Positions 32,961 through 42,082 of a stretch of DNA of 64,000 bases are shown piece after piece. The number at the start of each line of letters is the position of its first letter. The first letter of the stretch is position 1. The stretch comes from Rhodanobacter sp. AS-Z3 (lineage in GTDB: Bacteria; Pseudomonadota; Gammaproteobacteria; Xanthomonadales; Rhodanobacteraceae): contig NZ_CP119392.1 in NCBI RefSeq assembly GCF_029224025.1, forward strand, positions 1,759,001-1,823,000. Direction: 5' to 3'. The position numbers and the translations under genes are program-made. A model generated the notes under the pieces. The model was not told the DNA's origin. It saw only the letters and a list, made by a program, of their open reading frames with translations, and ran no database searches.

Positions 32961-35285
32961 TCAGAAGCGGATATTGGCGCTGAGCATCGCCGCCCGCGGC
33001 GTGCCTGGCGTGTAGCGGTAGCCACTCTTGTTGATCGCCGCGACGTAGTCCGTGTTGAACACGTTGTACAGATTGAGTTGCAGGTCGAAGTGCTTGTTGA
33101 CCGGATAGCTGGCCATTGCGTCGAACACCCAATAAGCCTCGGTGAACGCCGGGGTGCCGACGGCGCCGTCGGTACCGCGCTTCATTTCACCGGAGTAACG
33201 TGCGCCGCCGCCGATGGTGAGGTTGAACGGCAGGTGATAGGTGGTCCATGCAGTGAACGCACTCTTCGGTGTGTACGCCAGATCGCTGGAGCCATCGTTT
33301 GAGACGGCCTTGCCGCTGATCACCGAGGCATCCATCGTGGTGTAGCCGGCGCTCACCGCCCAGTCGTCGCTGAGCTTGCCCACCATGCTCAGTTCAATGC
33401 CCTGCACGCGTTTCCTGCCGATCTGGTAGTACTGCAAGTCCACCGGGTCCTGCACCAGATCGTTGGTAACGGTGGTGCGATACAGCGCGCCGGTCAGCAG
33501 CAGCTTTTCGCCGAGCAGATCCCACTTGCTGCCCAGTTCGACCGTGCGTGCTTTCTGCGGATCGAAGTTCGGGTTGTCGGCGCTGTTGCTGCGATCGCTG
33601 AGGGTGAGTGTGTTGCCGCCTGGCGGCTCTTGCGACACAGCAAAGTTCGCGTAAATGCTGCCGTTCGCACTGGGCTTGTACAGCAGGCCGAGTTTGTAGT
33701 TCGGCAGGTTGCCGGACTTGCTGGTGTCGATCCCGGGTACCACGCTGCCCGCCGGCAGCGCGCCGCAGACAGGTGCGCCGCGGCTGCCGCAGATGACGCT
33801 GCTGCTGAAGTCGGTCTTGTAGTGATCCATGCGCAGGCCACCATTGACCTGCCATTGCTCGCCGAACTTCAGTGTGTCAAACAGATAGGCTGCTTCGGTG
33901 TCGGTCTGGCCATGACTGTCAGCGCCATTGGCGGCGTAGAGCAACCCGCTGACATCGGCGTCGGGGTGGTACAGGTTGGCCGCGGGCCACGCGCTGCCGG
34001 CGAGCGCAGCCGTCCCGGTGGTCGCGGCCTTTTCCTGCGACAACTCGATGCCGGCGCTGAGGTTGTGCGTGATCGCACCGGTTTCGAAATTCGCGGTGAC
34101 GTTGCTCTGGTTGGTGAGGACGCGATGGGTCTGGTTCTTGAACGTCGGGTTGCTGCGCGCGAGCGTCCACGTCGAAGCATCATTCACATTTGGTGTCAGC
34201 AAATTCGCCGTGCTGCCCATGAACGAGGTCAGCAGATAATCCTCATGGGTGCGACCCCAGCGCGTGATGTTGTGCAGCGCCACGTTCGGCGAGAAGTCGT
34301 GCTCGACGATCACCGTGAACATGTCGGCGTTGACATCATCATGGTCGGATGTGGTGCCGTAGAAATTCTGCGAATCCACCATCGCTGCGTTGGTGAGGAA
34401 TGGCCGGGTGGCATCCGGGCTGCTGTAGCCGGGCAGGCCGATGGTGGGCACGCCGCCGTCGGGCACGTTGTTCTGCTGCACGTGCAGGAAGTCGATATAG
34501 ACGCGGGTCGGTGTTTTCAGGCCAAACGCGAGTGACGGTGCGACGCCCCAGCGGTTGGCCTCGACCCGGTCGCGGCCGGGTGAGCCGCTGTCCTGACCCA
34601 TCACGTTCAAACGGAATGCCGACGTATCGCCGAGGGTCTGGTTCCAGTCGGCGGTGGCACGCCGGTGCTGGCCGCTGCCATAGCCGAGCGAGCCGGAAAC
34701 GCCATTGCCCAGCTGCGGCTGCTTGCTGGCCAGGTTGACTGCGCCAGTGGGTGCGGTGCGACCGTAGTCGGTGCCGGCGGGGCCCTTGGTCACTTCGATC
34801 TGCTCGGTGTTGAACACGTCGCGCGAGATCGAACCGAGGTCGCGCACGCCGTCGACGAAGATGCTGCCGGAGGTGTCGAAGCCGCGCATGTAGATGCTGT
34901 CGCCGGTGCTGGTGCTGCCGTTTTCGCCGACGTAGAACGTGCCTACGCCCGGGCTGTTGCGCAGCGCCTCGGTCAGCGTGGTGGCGCCTTGCTGCTGGAT
35001 CAGTTCCTTGCTGATTACGCTGACGGTCTGCGTGGTATCCAGCAATGGCTGGGTGAATTTCGGCGACGACAGCGTATCGACGCGGTAGTCGTTGCCGGTA
35101 ACCGCTTCCACTTTCACGCCGGGCAGATTTTTCGCGTGGGCCACTTGCGCTTCGGTAACGTCGGTAGCTGCGGCGGGTAGCGCCAACGCCAGGCCAGTGA
35201 GCAGGGTTGCCGTGCTCAGCACGTGCATCGCTGTGGCTGGCTTGCGCGAGACGACAGCGTGCTTGCGTGATTTGATCGGTGTCAT
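32961..35285 (-). CDS. TonB-dependent siderophore receptor (Fiu/PiuA-like)
   Basis: 774 residues. A signal peptide ends around LALPAAATD; a plug domain follows with the family pattern TQTVSVISKELIQQQGATTL, SPGVGTFYVGENG, IYMRGFDTSGSIFVDGVRD and IEVTKGPAGTDYGR; the rest is a beta barrel ending in the outer-membrane signature ANIRF with terminal Phe. The TonB box should lie in the N-terminal segment after the signal, but I cannot fix it by eye. The length and the piuC neighbour support catecholate-type iron chelates as ligands. A Fur-like site lies 225 bp upstream, so expression is probably iron-repressed. Confidence 0.93.
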   Translation of the reverse strand: MTPIKSRKHAVVSRKPATAMHVLSTATLLTGLALALPAAATDVTEAQVAHAKNLPGVKVEAVTGNDYRVDTLSSPKFTQPLLDTTQTVSVISKELIQQQGATTLTEALRNSPGVGTFYVGENGSTSTGDSIYMRGFDTSGSIFVDGVRDLGSISRDVFNTEQIEVTKGPAGTDYGRTAPTGAVNLASKQPQLGNGVSGSLGYGSGQHRRATADWNQTLGDTSAFRLNVMGQDSGSPGRDRVEANRWGVAPSLAFGLKTPTRVYIDFLHVQQNNVPDGGVPTIGLPGYSSPDATRPFLTNAAMVDSQNFYGTTSDHDDVNADMFTVIVEHDFSPNVALHNITRWGRTHEDYLLTSFMGSTANLLTPNVNDASTWTLARSNPTFKNQTHRVLTNQSNVTANFETGAITHNLSAGIELSQEKAATTGTAALAGSAWPAANLYHPDADVSGLLYAANGADSHGQTDTEAAYLFDTLKFGEQWQVNGGLRMDHYKTDFSSSVICGSRGAPVCGALPAGSVVPGIDTSKSGNLPNYKLGLLYKPSANGSIYANFAVSQEPPGGNTLTLSDRSNSADNPNFDPQKARTVELGSKWDLLGEKLLLTGALYRTTVTNDLVQDPVDLQYYQIGRKRVQGIELSMVGKLSDDWAVSAGYTTMDASVISGKAVSNDGSSDLAYTPKSAFTAWTTYHLPFNLTIGGGARYSGEMKRGTDGAVGTPAFTEAYWVFDAMASYPVNKHFDLQLNLYNVFNTDYVAAINKSGYRYTPGTPRAAMLSANIRF

Positions 35286-35508
35286 GGGAACTCCATAAAG
35301 TGCAGGGTTTGCATGTAGTCAGGGCCTGGCGGGTCTGGCGTATGCAAGTGCCTTGCAGTGGCTGGATGCAGGATTTCGAGCCGGCCGAAAACGCGCCGAG
35401 GGAAATCAGCGTTCGTCGTTTCGTCCGACGTTCAACTTTCTGGATGCGGCTGGCAGTGGGTTCGCCGCACAGTGGCGACGAAGCCCGTGGCGAAGGTGGA
35501 TACGATAT

Positions 35509-35531
35509 TAAGAATGAGAATGATTTGCAAT
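35509..35531. promoter_or_regulatory. Probable Fur box upstream of the siderophore receptor
   Basis: AAGAATGAGAATGATTTGC matches the GATAATGATAATCATTATC consensus at most positions (AATGA-GAATGATT core with 3-bp periodic NAT triplets). It is the only AT-rich stretch in this gap and precedes an iron-uptake gene. The distance to the receptor start (about 225 bp) is long, so the leader would be long too. Confidence 0.6.
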
Positions 35532-35562
35532 ACATGAAACGAGGTACGGGTGAAACGCCATG

Positions 35563-35593
35563 AAAAAGGCCCCGCATCTGCATGCGGGGCCTT
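35563..35593 (-). terminator. Terminator of the first M13 peptidase gene
   Basis: AAGGCCCCGCAT and ATGCGGGGCCTT form a perfect 12-bp stem around CTGC, with TTT after it on the minus strand. The same hairpin appears at 37911-37940 after the second peptidase gene. Confidence 0.88.
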
Positions 35594-35638
35594 GGCTTGA
35601 TCAGGTCGCGATGGACTGCGACCGAGGTAGTTGGCGAA

Positions 35639-37768
35639 TTACCAGATCTTCACCTGCTTGTCGGCGTCACGCACCATCGCGTCACCCGGCTTGCACTGGA
35701 ACGCATTGGCAAACTGCGGCATGTTCGACGGCGCGCCCATCGCACGGAATTTCTCCGGCGAATGCGGATCGGCGTTCAGATAAACCATCTGCGCCTTCTC
35801 GCGGATATCGCCCCGCCACACACGGGCCCAGTTGAGGAAGAAGCGCTGGTCTTCGGTGTAGCCCTCGATCTTCTTGCCCGCTTCGGCCGGGTTCTTCTTC
35901 AAGGCCGTCTGCAGTGCGTCATACGCGATGTTGATGCCGCCCAGGTCGGCGATGTTCTCGCCCAGGGTCAGCTTGCCGTTGACGTGCATCTCCGGGTGAT
36001 CGGCAAACGGTGCATAGGCATTGAATTGGTCCACCAGCTTGCCGGTGCGCGCCTCGAACTGCTTCTTGTCGGCATCGCTCCACCAGTTGACGTTGTTGCC
36101 GTCGCCGTCGAACTGACTGCCTTCGTCGTCGAAGCCGTGGCTGGCCTCATGGCCGATCACTGCGCCGATGCCGCCATAGTTGATCGCATCGTCCGCCCGC
36201 GCATCGAAGAACGGCGGCTGCAGGATCGCGGCCGGGAAGTTGATCGTGTTGTCGGTCGGGTTGTAATAAGCGTTGACCGTCTGCGGCGTCATGCCCCAGT
36301 CCTGACGATCGGTCGGCTTGCCGATCTTGGCGATGTCGTAGTCATAGTTGAACTTGCCGGCCGCCTGCATGTTGGCGTAGTAGCTGTCCTTGCCGATGGT
36401 GAGGCCGTCCCAGTTGCGCCAGGTTTCCGGGTAGCCGATCTTCGGCAGGAACTTGGACCATTTGTCGAGCGCCTTGGTCTTGGTTTCCGCACTCATCCAG
36501 TCGAGATTCTCGATGCGTGCCTTCAGTGCCTCGCGCACGTTGGTGACCAGCTCTTCCGCACGGGCTTTGGCTTCCGGCGTGAAGTATTTGGCCACATACA
36601 ACTGCCCCAGCGCCTGGCCCATCGCACGGTTGACCGAGCCCAGCGAACGCTTCCACTGCGGCTGCTGTTCCGGCTGGCCGCGCAGGGTCTTGCCGTAGAA
36701 ATCAAACTGCGCGTCGACGAACGGTTCGGACAACGCCGAGGCGGCACCGGAGATCGTGTGTGCCTTCAGATAGGCCTTCCACTCGTCGATCGGTGCGCTG
36801 GCGACCAGCTTGTCGAACGCGGTGAAGAAGGTCGGCTGCGACAGCGAGAAGCCCTTGTCGATGGTGACGCCCTGCGCCTTGAAGAACGCGTTCCAGTCGA
36901 AGTGCGGGGTGATCTTGTTCGCTTCGGCCACGGTCACGAAGTGGTACTGGTTTTCCGGCTTGCGCATGTCCACCGGCGCAATCGAGTGCTGCGCCAGATC
37001 GGTTTCGAACTTCATCGCCAGATCAGCCTGCTTGCTCGCATCGGCGGCACTGCTGCCGGTCATCTCGAACAGCTTGGCGAGGTACTTGACGTAGCCATCG
37101 CGCACGTCCTTTTTGGAGGCGTCGGTGTAGTAGTCAGGCGTGGGCAGGCCGAGTCCGCTCTGCGAGGTGTAGGCAATCTGCATCTTGGCGTTCTTGAAGT
37201 CGGCGCCCGCACCGAACTCGAACACCGCGCCATCGCCCTTGGCGAAGGACTGGTTCAGCCATGCCGGCACGTCCTTGTCGGACTTCAATGCGTCGATGGC
37301 GGCCAGATCAGATTTGATCGGCTCGAAGCCGGCCTTGTTGCGCGCGTCCATGTCCATGCTGGAGTGATACAGCCAGCCGATCTTCTGGTCGATCGAACCG
37401 GCTTTGGCGCTGTCGGCGTTCTTTTCCGCGTTCTCCGCCAGCTCGCGCTGCTCGGCCATGCTCTTTTCATGCAGGATGTTGAACGCGCCCCACGAAGTCT
37501 GGTCAGCCGGAATCGGGTTGGCTTTGACCCACTTCGCGTTGACGAAGCTGTTGAAGTCCTGACAAGCCTGGCTGCTGTCGCCCAGCTCGCTGACGTCGAA
37601 GATGCTCTTGCCGAGGTCAGCCGCGGCGGTGGCGTTGGCGTTGGCGGCTGCCGGTGCCGTGCTGGCAGCGGCTGGTGCCGTCGCGGCCGGCTCCTGCTTG
37701 CCGCAGGCGCCCAGCGCCAGACTGACGGCGAGTGCCAGTGCAACGGGCTTCAGATAGTGCTTGGTCAT
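35639..37768 (-). CDS. M13 (neprilysin/PepO) metallopeptidase, lipoprotein
   Basis: 709 residues. A signal peptide with lipobox (SLALGACGKQ) is followed by an Ala/Pro-rich linker. The zinc site is HEASH at about 540-544 (GAVIGHEASHGFDDEGSQFD), the third ligand Glu is in LGENIADLGG (about 604), and the substrate-binding NAYYNPTDNTINFPAAILQP segment precedes the site. The protein ends CKPGDAMVRDADKQVKIW, the classic M13 C-terminal motif. It degrades short peptides outside the cytoplasmic membrane. It is a close paralogue of the next gene upstream, and their flanks match too. Confidence 0.94.
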   Translation of the reverse strand: MTKHYLKPVALALAVSLALGACGKQEPAATAPAAASTAPAAANANATAAADLGKSIFDVSELGDSSQACQDFNSFVNAKWVKANPIPADQTSWGAFNILHEKSMAEQRELAENAEKNADSAKAGSIDQKIGWLYHSSMDMDARNKAGFEPIKSDLAAIDALKSDKDVPAWLNQSFAKGDGAVFEFGAGADFKNAKMQIAYTSQSGLGLPTPDYYTDASKKDVRDGYVKYLAKLFEMTGSSAADASKQADLAMKFETDLAQHSIAPVDMRKPENQYHFVTVAEANKITPHFDWNAFFKAQGVTIDKGFSLSQPTFFTAFDKLVASAPIDEWKAYLKAHTISGAASALSEPFVDAQFDFYGKTLRGQPEQQPQWKRSLGSVNRAMGQALGQLYVAKYFTPEAKARAEELVTNVREALKARIENLDWMSAETKTKALDKWSKFLPKIGYPETWRNWDGLTIGKDSYYANMQAAGKFNYDYDIAKIGKPTDRQDWGMTPQTVNAYYNPTDNTINFPAAILQPPFFDARADDAINYGGIGAVIGHEASHGFDDEGSQFDGDGNNVNWWSDADKKQFEARTGKLVDQFNAYAPFADHPEMHVNGKLTLGENIADLGGINIAYDALQTALKKNPAEAGKKIEGYTEDQRFFLNWARVWRGDIREKAQMVYLNADPHSPEKFRAMGAPSNMPQFANAFQCKPGDAMVRDADKQVKIW

Positions 37769-37850
37769 GGATGTCCCCTGATGGAAGTTCGGTTGGGTGT
37801 TGGTCGGAACGCGTCGCCTGGCCCCCCGGGCGCGAGCCTAACTTGCCCAC

Positions 37851-37895
37851 GCTAGGCCAAACGTCATGGCCCATACAGTGTCAAAGGTCAGGGGT
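37851..37895 (-). promoter_or_regulatory. Conserved block upstream of the first M13 gene
   Basis: Begins GCTAGGCCAAACGTCA and ends GTCAAAGGTCAGGGG, about 83-127 bp upstream of the peptidase start. The same block, with small changes, lies at 40222-40265, about 95-138 bp upstream of the second M13 gene. It is outside the reading frames for the first copy, which suggests a shared promoter or regulator site retained after duplication. A TTGACA is present on the minus strand, but no well-spaced -10 was found. Confidence 0.45.
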
Positions 37896-37910
37896 CCGAC
37901 GGCCGCAAGA

Positions 37911-37940
37911 AAAAGGCCCCGCATCTGCATGCGGGGCCTT
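37911..37940 (-). terminator. Terminator of the second M13 peptidase gene
   Basis: AAGGCCCCGCAT/ATGCGGGGCCTT with loop CTGC, identical to the hairpin at 35563-35593, followed by TTTTTC on the minus strand. Confidence 0.88.
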
Positions 37941-37985
37941 GGGCATTTCACGGCGCGCTGCATTGCGCCGGTGGTGCTTGCCGAA

Positions 37986-40127
37986 TTACCAGATCTTCAC
38001 CTGCTTGTCGGCGTCACGCACCATCGTATCGCCCGGCTTGCACTGGAATGCAGTGGCAAACGCCGGCATGTTCGACGGTGCGCCGATCGCGCGCAGCGAA
38101 GCTGGTGCGTGCGGGTCGGTATTCAGCCGCAGCAGCGCCTGCTTCTCGCGGATGTTGCCGCGCCACACACGCGCCCAGTTGAGGAAGAAGCGCTGGTCTT
38201 CGGTGTAGCCGTCGATCTTTTTGCCGGCCTCTTCCGGGTGGTTCTTCAAGGCCACCTGCAGCGCGTCATAGGCCACGTTCAGGCCACCCAGGTCGGCGAT
38301 GTTCTCGCCGAGGGTCAGCTTGCCATTGACGTGTGCGTCCGGCTGATCCTTGATCGGTGTGTAGTCGTTGAACTGCTGCACCAGCTTGGCGGTACGTGCA
38401 TCGAACTTCGCACGATCGTCCTTGCTCCACCAGTTGACGTTGTTGCCGGCACCGTCGAACTGGCTGCCTTCGTCGTCGAAGCCGTGGCTGGCTTCGTGGC
38501 CGATCACCGCGCCGATGCCGCCGTAGTTGATCGCGTCATCCGCCTTGGCATCGAAGAACGGCGGCTGCAGGATCGCGGCCGGGAAGTTGATCGTGTTGTC
38601 GGTCGGGTTGTAGTACGCGTTGACTGTCTGCGGGGTCATGCCCCATTCCTTGCGGTCGGTCGGCTGGCCGATCTTGGCGAGGTCGAAGGCATAGTTGAAC
38701 TTCGATGCGGCTTCGAGGTTGGCGTAGTAGTTGTCCGGCACGATGGTCAGGCCGTCCCAGCTGCGCCACTTGTCGGGGTAGCCGATCTTCGGCAGGAAGG
38801 TATCCCACTTGGCGATCGCCTTGGCCTTGGTCTCGGCGCTCATCCAGTCGAGGTTCTCGATGCGTGCCTTCAGTGCGTTGCGCACGTTGGTGACCAGCTC
38901 TTCGGCACGGCTCTTGGCCTCCGGGGTGAACTCGGTCTTGACGTACAACTCGCCCAGCGCCATGCCCATCGAACCGTTGACCGCGCCCAGTACCTGCTTC
39001 CAGCGCGGCTTCTGTTCCGGCTGGCCGCCCAGGGTCTTGCCATAGAACGCAAACTTGTTGTCACGGAAATTCTTGCTCAGTGCGTCGGACGCGTCATCAA
39101 TCGCGTGGAAGCGCAGGTAGGCCTGCCACTGATTGATCGGTGCGCTGGTCAGCAGCTTGTCGAACTCGGCAAAGAATTTCGGCTGCGACAGCGAGAAGCC
39201 CTTGTCGATGGTCACGCCCTGGGCCTTGAAGAAGTTCTCCCAGCTGAAATGCGGGGTGACTTTGTCGGCGTCCTTGACGCTGACGAAGTGGTACTGATTT
39301 TCCGGCGTGCGCATTTCGACCGGCGCCAGCGATGCATCCGCCAGCTTTGTCTCGAACGCCATCACGGCATCGGCCTGCTTCTTCGCGTCGTCGGCGGACA
39401 CGCCGGTCAGCTCCAGTGTCTTGGCAATGTAGTCGAGGTAGGCCTTGCGCACGTCTGCCTGCTTCGGGTCGGTGTAGTAATCCTTGGTCGGCAGGCCCAG
39501 GCCGCTCTGATAGGTGTAGCCGATCTGTGTGTCGGCGTGCTGGAAGTCGGCGCCGGCACCAAACTGGAACACCTGGGCGTCGCCTTCGGCGAAGCTCTTG
39601 TTGAGGAAGCTGACCACGTCCTTGCCGTTCTTCAGCTGGTCGATCTCGGCCAGCTTCGGCTTGATCGGATCAAAGCCGGCTTTCTCGATGGCCGCATCGT
39701 CCATGCCGGAATTGTACAGGTTGCCGATCTTCTGCTCGATCGAACCGGCGGCTGCCTGGTCGGCGCCCTTGGCGGCGTCCTCGACGATCTTGTGCTGGGT
39801 ATTCAGGCTGTCCTCGGCCAGCTTGTCGAACGCGCCCCAACGGGTACGGTCGGCCGGAATCGGGTTGGCAGCGACCCACTGGCTGTTGACGAAGCCATTG
39901 AAGTCCGCGCAGGCATTGATTTTCGGGTCCAGCTCGCTGACGTCGAAAATGCTCTTGCTGTCGACTGCGGCGGCGGTGGCAACGGTCGTGGCGGCAGTGG
40001 CGGCAGTGGCGGCAGTGGCCGGCGCGGTAGCGGCGGGCGGCTGGGCCGATTCCTGCTTGCCGCAGGCGCTCAGAGCAAAGGCCACGCTGATTGCCAGCGC
40101 GATGGGCTTCAAATACTGCTTGGTCAT
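37986..40127 (-). CDS. M13 (neprilysin/PepO) metallopeptidase, lipoprotein, paralogue
   Basis: 713 residues, collinear with the other M13 gene. The lipobox is FALSACGKQ, followed by an Ala/Thr/Val-rich linker encoded by a 9-bp tandem repeat. The zinc motif HEASH is at about 544-548, the third-ligand Glu in LGENIADLGG at about 608, and the same C-terminal CKPGDTMVRDADKQVKIW closes it. Both copies keep all catalytic residues, so both are probably active. The differences fall in the N-terminal half and the linker, where substrate access may differ. The two copies are arranged head to tail on the minus strand with matching flanks. Confidence 0.94.
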   Translation of the reverse strand: MTKQYLKPIALAISVAFALSACGKQESAQPPAATAPATAATAATAATTVATAAAVDSKSIFDVSELDPKINACADFNGFVNSQWVAANPIPADRTRWGAFDKLAEDSLNTQHKIVEDAAKGADQAAAGSIEQKIGNLYNSGMDDAAIEKAGFDPIKPKLAEIDQLKNGKDVVSFLNKSFAEGDAQVFQFGAGADFQHADTQIGYTYQSGLGLPTKDYYTDPKQADVRKAYLDYIAKTLELTGVSADDAKKQADAVMAFETKLADASLAPVEMRTPENQYHFVSVKDADKVTPHFSWENFFKAQGVTIDKGFSLSQPKFFAEFDKLLTSAPINQWQAYLRFHAIDDASDALSKNFRDNKFAFYGKTLGGQPEQKPRWKQVLGAVNGSMGMALGELYVKTEFTPEAKSRAEELVTNVRNALKARIENLDWMSAETKAKAIAKWDTFLPKIGYPDKWRSWDGLTIVPDNYYANLEAASKFNYAFDLAKIGQPTDRKEWGMTPQTVNAYYNPTDNTINFPAAILQPPFFDAKADDAINYGGIGAVIGHEASHGFDDEGSQFDGAGNNVNWWSKDDRAKFDARTAKLVQQFNDYTPIKDQPDAHVNGKLTLGENIADLGGLNVAYDALQVALKNHPEEAGKKIDGYTEDQRFFLNWARVWRGNIREKQALLRLNTDPHAPASLRAIGAPSNMPAFATAFQCKPGDTMVRDADKQVKIW
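39991..40017 (-). repeat. Three 9-bp tandem repeats in the M13 linker
   Basis: GCGGCAGTG is repeated three times in a row, encoding part of an Ala-Thr-Ala-Ala linker just after the lipobox. An in-frame 9-bp unit can expand or contract without a frameshift, so the linker length may vary between strains. Confidence 0.75.
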
Positions 40128-40221
40128 GGATGTCCCTCAGATAAAAATGGATGCCTGGCGTGGGGCCAGGGGATGTACATCAACAGCTACCGTCCCCACA
40201 GCAGCCGTCAAGACCGTTGAA

Positions 40222-40265
40222 GCTAGGCCAAACGTCACGAATGGCCCAGTGTCATAGGTCAGGGG
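40222..40265 (-). promoter_or_regulatory. Conserved block upstream of the second M13 gene
   Basis: Second copy of the block at 37851-37895 (GCTAGGCCAAACGTCA... GTCATAGGTCAGGGG). Here its end also contains the stop codon of the M14 peptidase gene, so part of the element overlaps a gene end. Confidence 0.45.
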
Positions 40266-42082
40266 TGGGCGGCAGAGGCTGCTGTGGACAAGTTCTTGAG
40301 CTGCGCAGCATTCAGGCGCAGCACCGGGTAGTCGCCCACCTGCTGCGCGGCGTACCAGGGCGAGCGCAGGAAGAACCAGTGCAGTCGAGCGTAGCTGTTG
40401 CCCGCAAACGCGGGGTCGTCGTGCAGCTTCTGCTCGAACGCGGTTTTCAGGGCCGGGTCCTTCGCCATCATCTCGCGCGCCAGTTTTTCCAGCACGCGCG
40501 GTTCGCCGTATTCCTTGGCCTCGAACGTTGCATTCAGAAAGCCCCACTGCAGCAGCGAATCCGGCGCTTGCGGTTCCAGCAGGTTGATCGCCACGTTGGC
40601 GGCGCGCTGGTTCATCGGCACGATCACCGAGCCGGCGGGCAAGGTCACGTCGCGCGGCACGGTCTGCAGCTTGAAATCGCGCAGCATCAGATGACCTTCA
40701 AATGACTTGTCCGCCCAGCGCGGGTCATCCAGTTGATAGCCCGTCGCATGAATCGTCACCGGCGCGCTGGTACGTCGGTAGGTGATGCCGTGCGCGTCGA
40801 GCTTGTCGATGATCTGCGTCCACTGCCGCGGCACCACGTAGGCAGCCGGCGGCGTGATGGAGATATCCGGCAACAGGCCGTTCCAGTTCGGGATGGTGTA
40901 CGTCTTCGGCTGGCTCGGGTCGTAGTGAATCCACTCACTGTTGGAGATGTCGCTGTGGGTCAGCGTGAACGCAAAACCTTTCAGCGTATACGGCGCGGAT
41001 GCGGGATCAGCCTTGAAGGTGATTGGTACCGAGGCGTTCGTTTCGCCAGCGCGTGCGATGGTGTCCGCATCGGCCTTGGTGGTGGCGGCAAGCAGGGCAT
41101 TCGGATCGCGATTGACCTGTTCCAGCATCAACTCAACCAGGTCGTAGACCGCATGCACGCGGTTCGCATACGGCTTCAACATGTGTGTTTCGATCAGCAG
41201 TGCCGGGCGGTTCTGCAGCGCGGCATAGCCGGTGGAAAAGCGCGGACCTGAACCGAAATTCACGATGCCCTTGCGGGGGTCCGTGCCGTCCTTGAACTCC
41301 AGATAGACCGAGCCGAGATGGCCGCGCTTCTCGTACGCAGGCATCGCGCGGTTGACGATCGCGTCGTGCTGCCAGTCGCTTACCGCCGGATCAAGCTTGT
41401 GCGGATCTTCGGTGTACCAGGTCAAGTCGTATTGATAGTCCGCGCCATCGGTAGTGTGCACGTCGATCAGGAAATCCGGCAGCCACTTCTGCCAAAGCTT
41501 CAGCCAGGCCAGCATTTCCGGCGCATCGGCCTTGATGTAATCACGGTTTAGATTGAGGTATTGCGACTGCCCGCGGAAGCCCATGCGGTCCGGGCCGTTC
41601 TGGTTGATGCGGTGATACGGGCTGGAATTCTCGTGGCCGTCCACGCTGAACACCGGGATGAAAACCAGCACCACACGGTCGAGCACGTGTGGATATTTCT
41701 TCGTGATCGCGATATCGCGCAGCAACATCAGCCCGGCGTCCTTGCCCTCGATCTCACCGGGATGAATGCCGGCCTGCACCAGCACCACTGGCTTGTGCGC
41801 GGCGCGTGCGGCGGCCGGATCAAACGTGCCGTCGCCACTGGCAATCACCACCGTCATCGGCCGGCCTTCCGGCGTGCTGCCGAAAGTTTCCAGGCGGATG
41901 ATGCCAGGCGCCGCGCGTTGCAGTCGCTGCAGATACGCCACCGTGTCGGCGTAGCTCGGCGTGGTACGGAACTGCGCGGCTTCCGCTGGCGTGGTCCAGT
42001 CCGTTTTGCCGGTGCTGTTGGCATGTGCTGAAAATGCCGCAGTGCCGAGCAGGGCGAAGCAAACAAGGTGGCGAAGATTCAT
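40259..42082 (-). CDS. M14-family zinc carboxypeptidase, exported
   Basis: 607 residues with a signal peptide (FALLGTAAFSAHA). The zinc ligands are His107 and Glu110 in AGIHPGEIEGKDAG and His209 in FLIDVHTTDG, the order of the M14 family. NLNRDYIKADAPEM matches the substrate-binding NxxR region. A long C-terminal part (about 350-607) with beta-rich character follows. The frame is open much further upstream to 42568, but that stretch overlaps the DUF502 gene; the ATG at 42082 shares ATGA with the DUF502 stop. It removes C-terminal residues from peptides or trims peptidoglycan stems. Confidence 0.9.
   Translation of the reverse strand: MNLRHLVCFALLGTAAFSAHANSTGKTDWTTPAEAAQFRTTPSYADTVAYLQRLQRAAPGIIRLETFGSTPEGRPMTVVIASGDGTFDPAAARAAHKPVVLVQAGIHPGEIEGKDAGLMLLRDIAITKKYPHVLDRVVLVFIPVFSVDGHENSSPYHRINQNGPDRMGFRGQSQYLNLNRDYIKADAPEMLAWLKLWQKWLPDFLIDVHTTDGADYQYDLTWYTEDPHKLDPAVSDWQHDAIVNRAMPAYEKRGHLGSVYLEFKDGTDPRKGIVNFGSGPRFSTGYAALQNRPALLIETHMLKPYANRVHAVYDLVELMLEQVNRDPNALLAATTKADADTIARAGETNASVPITFKADPASAPYTLKGFAFTLTHSDISNSEWIHYDPSQPKTYTIPNWNGLLPDISITPPAAYVVPRQWTQIIDKLDAHGITYRRTSAPVTIHATGYQLDDPRWADKSFEGHLMLRDFKLQTVPRDVTLPAGSVIVPMNQRAANVAINLLEPQAPDSLLQWGFLNATFEAKEYGEPRVLEKLAREMMAKDPALKTAFEQKLHDDPAFAGNSYARLHWFFLRSPWYAAQQVGDYPVLRLNAAQLKNLSTAASAAHP

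Larger units (their letters stand above)
35286..35638. other. Intergenic region with Fur-like site and terminator
   Basis: This 353-bp gap separates two minus-strand genes. It carries the leader and promoter of the TonB receptor, an iron box near 35509-35531 and the terminator of the M13 peptidase gene at 35563-35593. No other gene is seen. Confidence 0.7.

Noticed and set aside
37860..37900. TTGACA as a -35 element upstream of the first M13 gene
   Set aside because: No acceptable -10 at 16-18 bp, and the second copy of the block lacks a proper TTGACA.
39960..40020. GC-rich repeats as a CRISPR or satellite
   Set aside because: Only three 9-bp units inside a coding linker; no spacers or cas genes.
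35582..40220. Very long open frames on the plus strand opposite the M13 peptidase genes
   Set aside because: They mirror the codons of the real genes, are rich in Val/Leu/Arg/Gln shadow composition and show no domain motif; high GC leaves antisense frames open.
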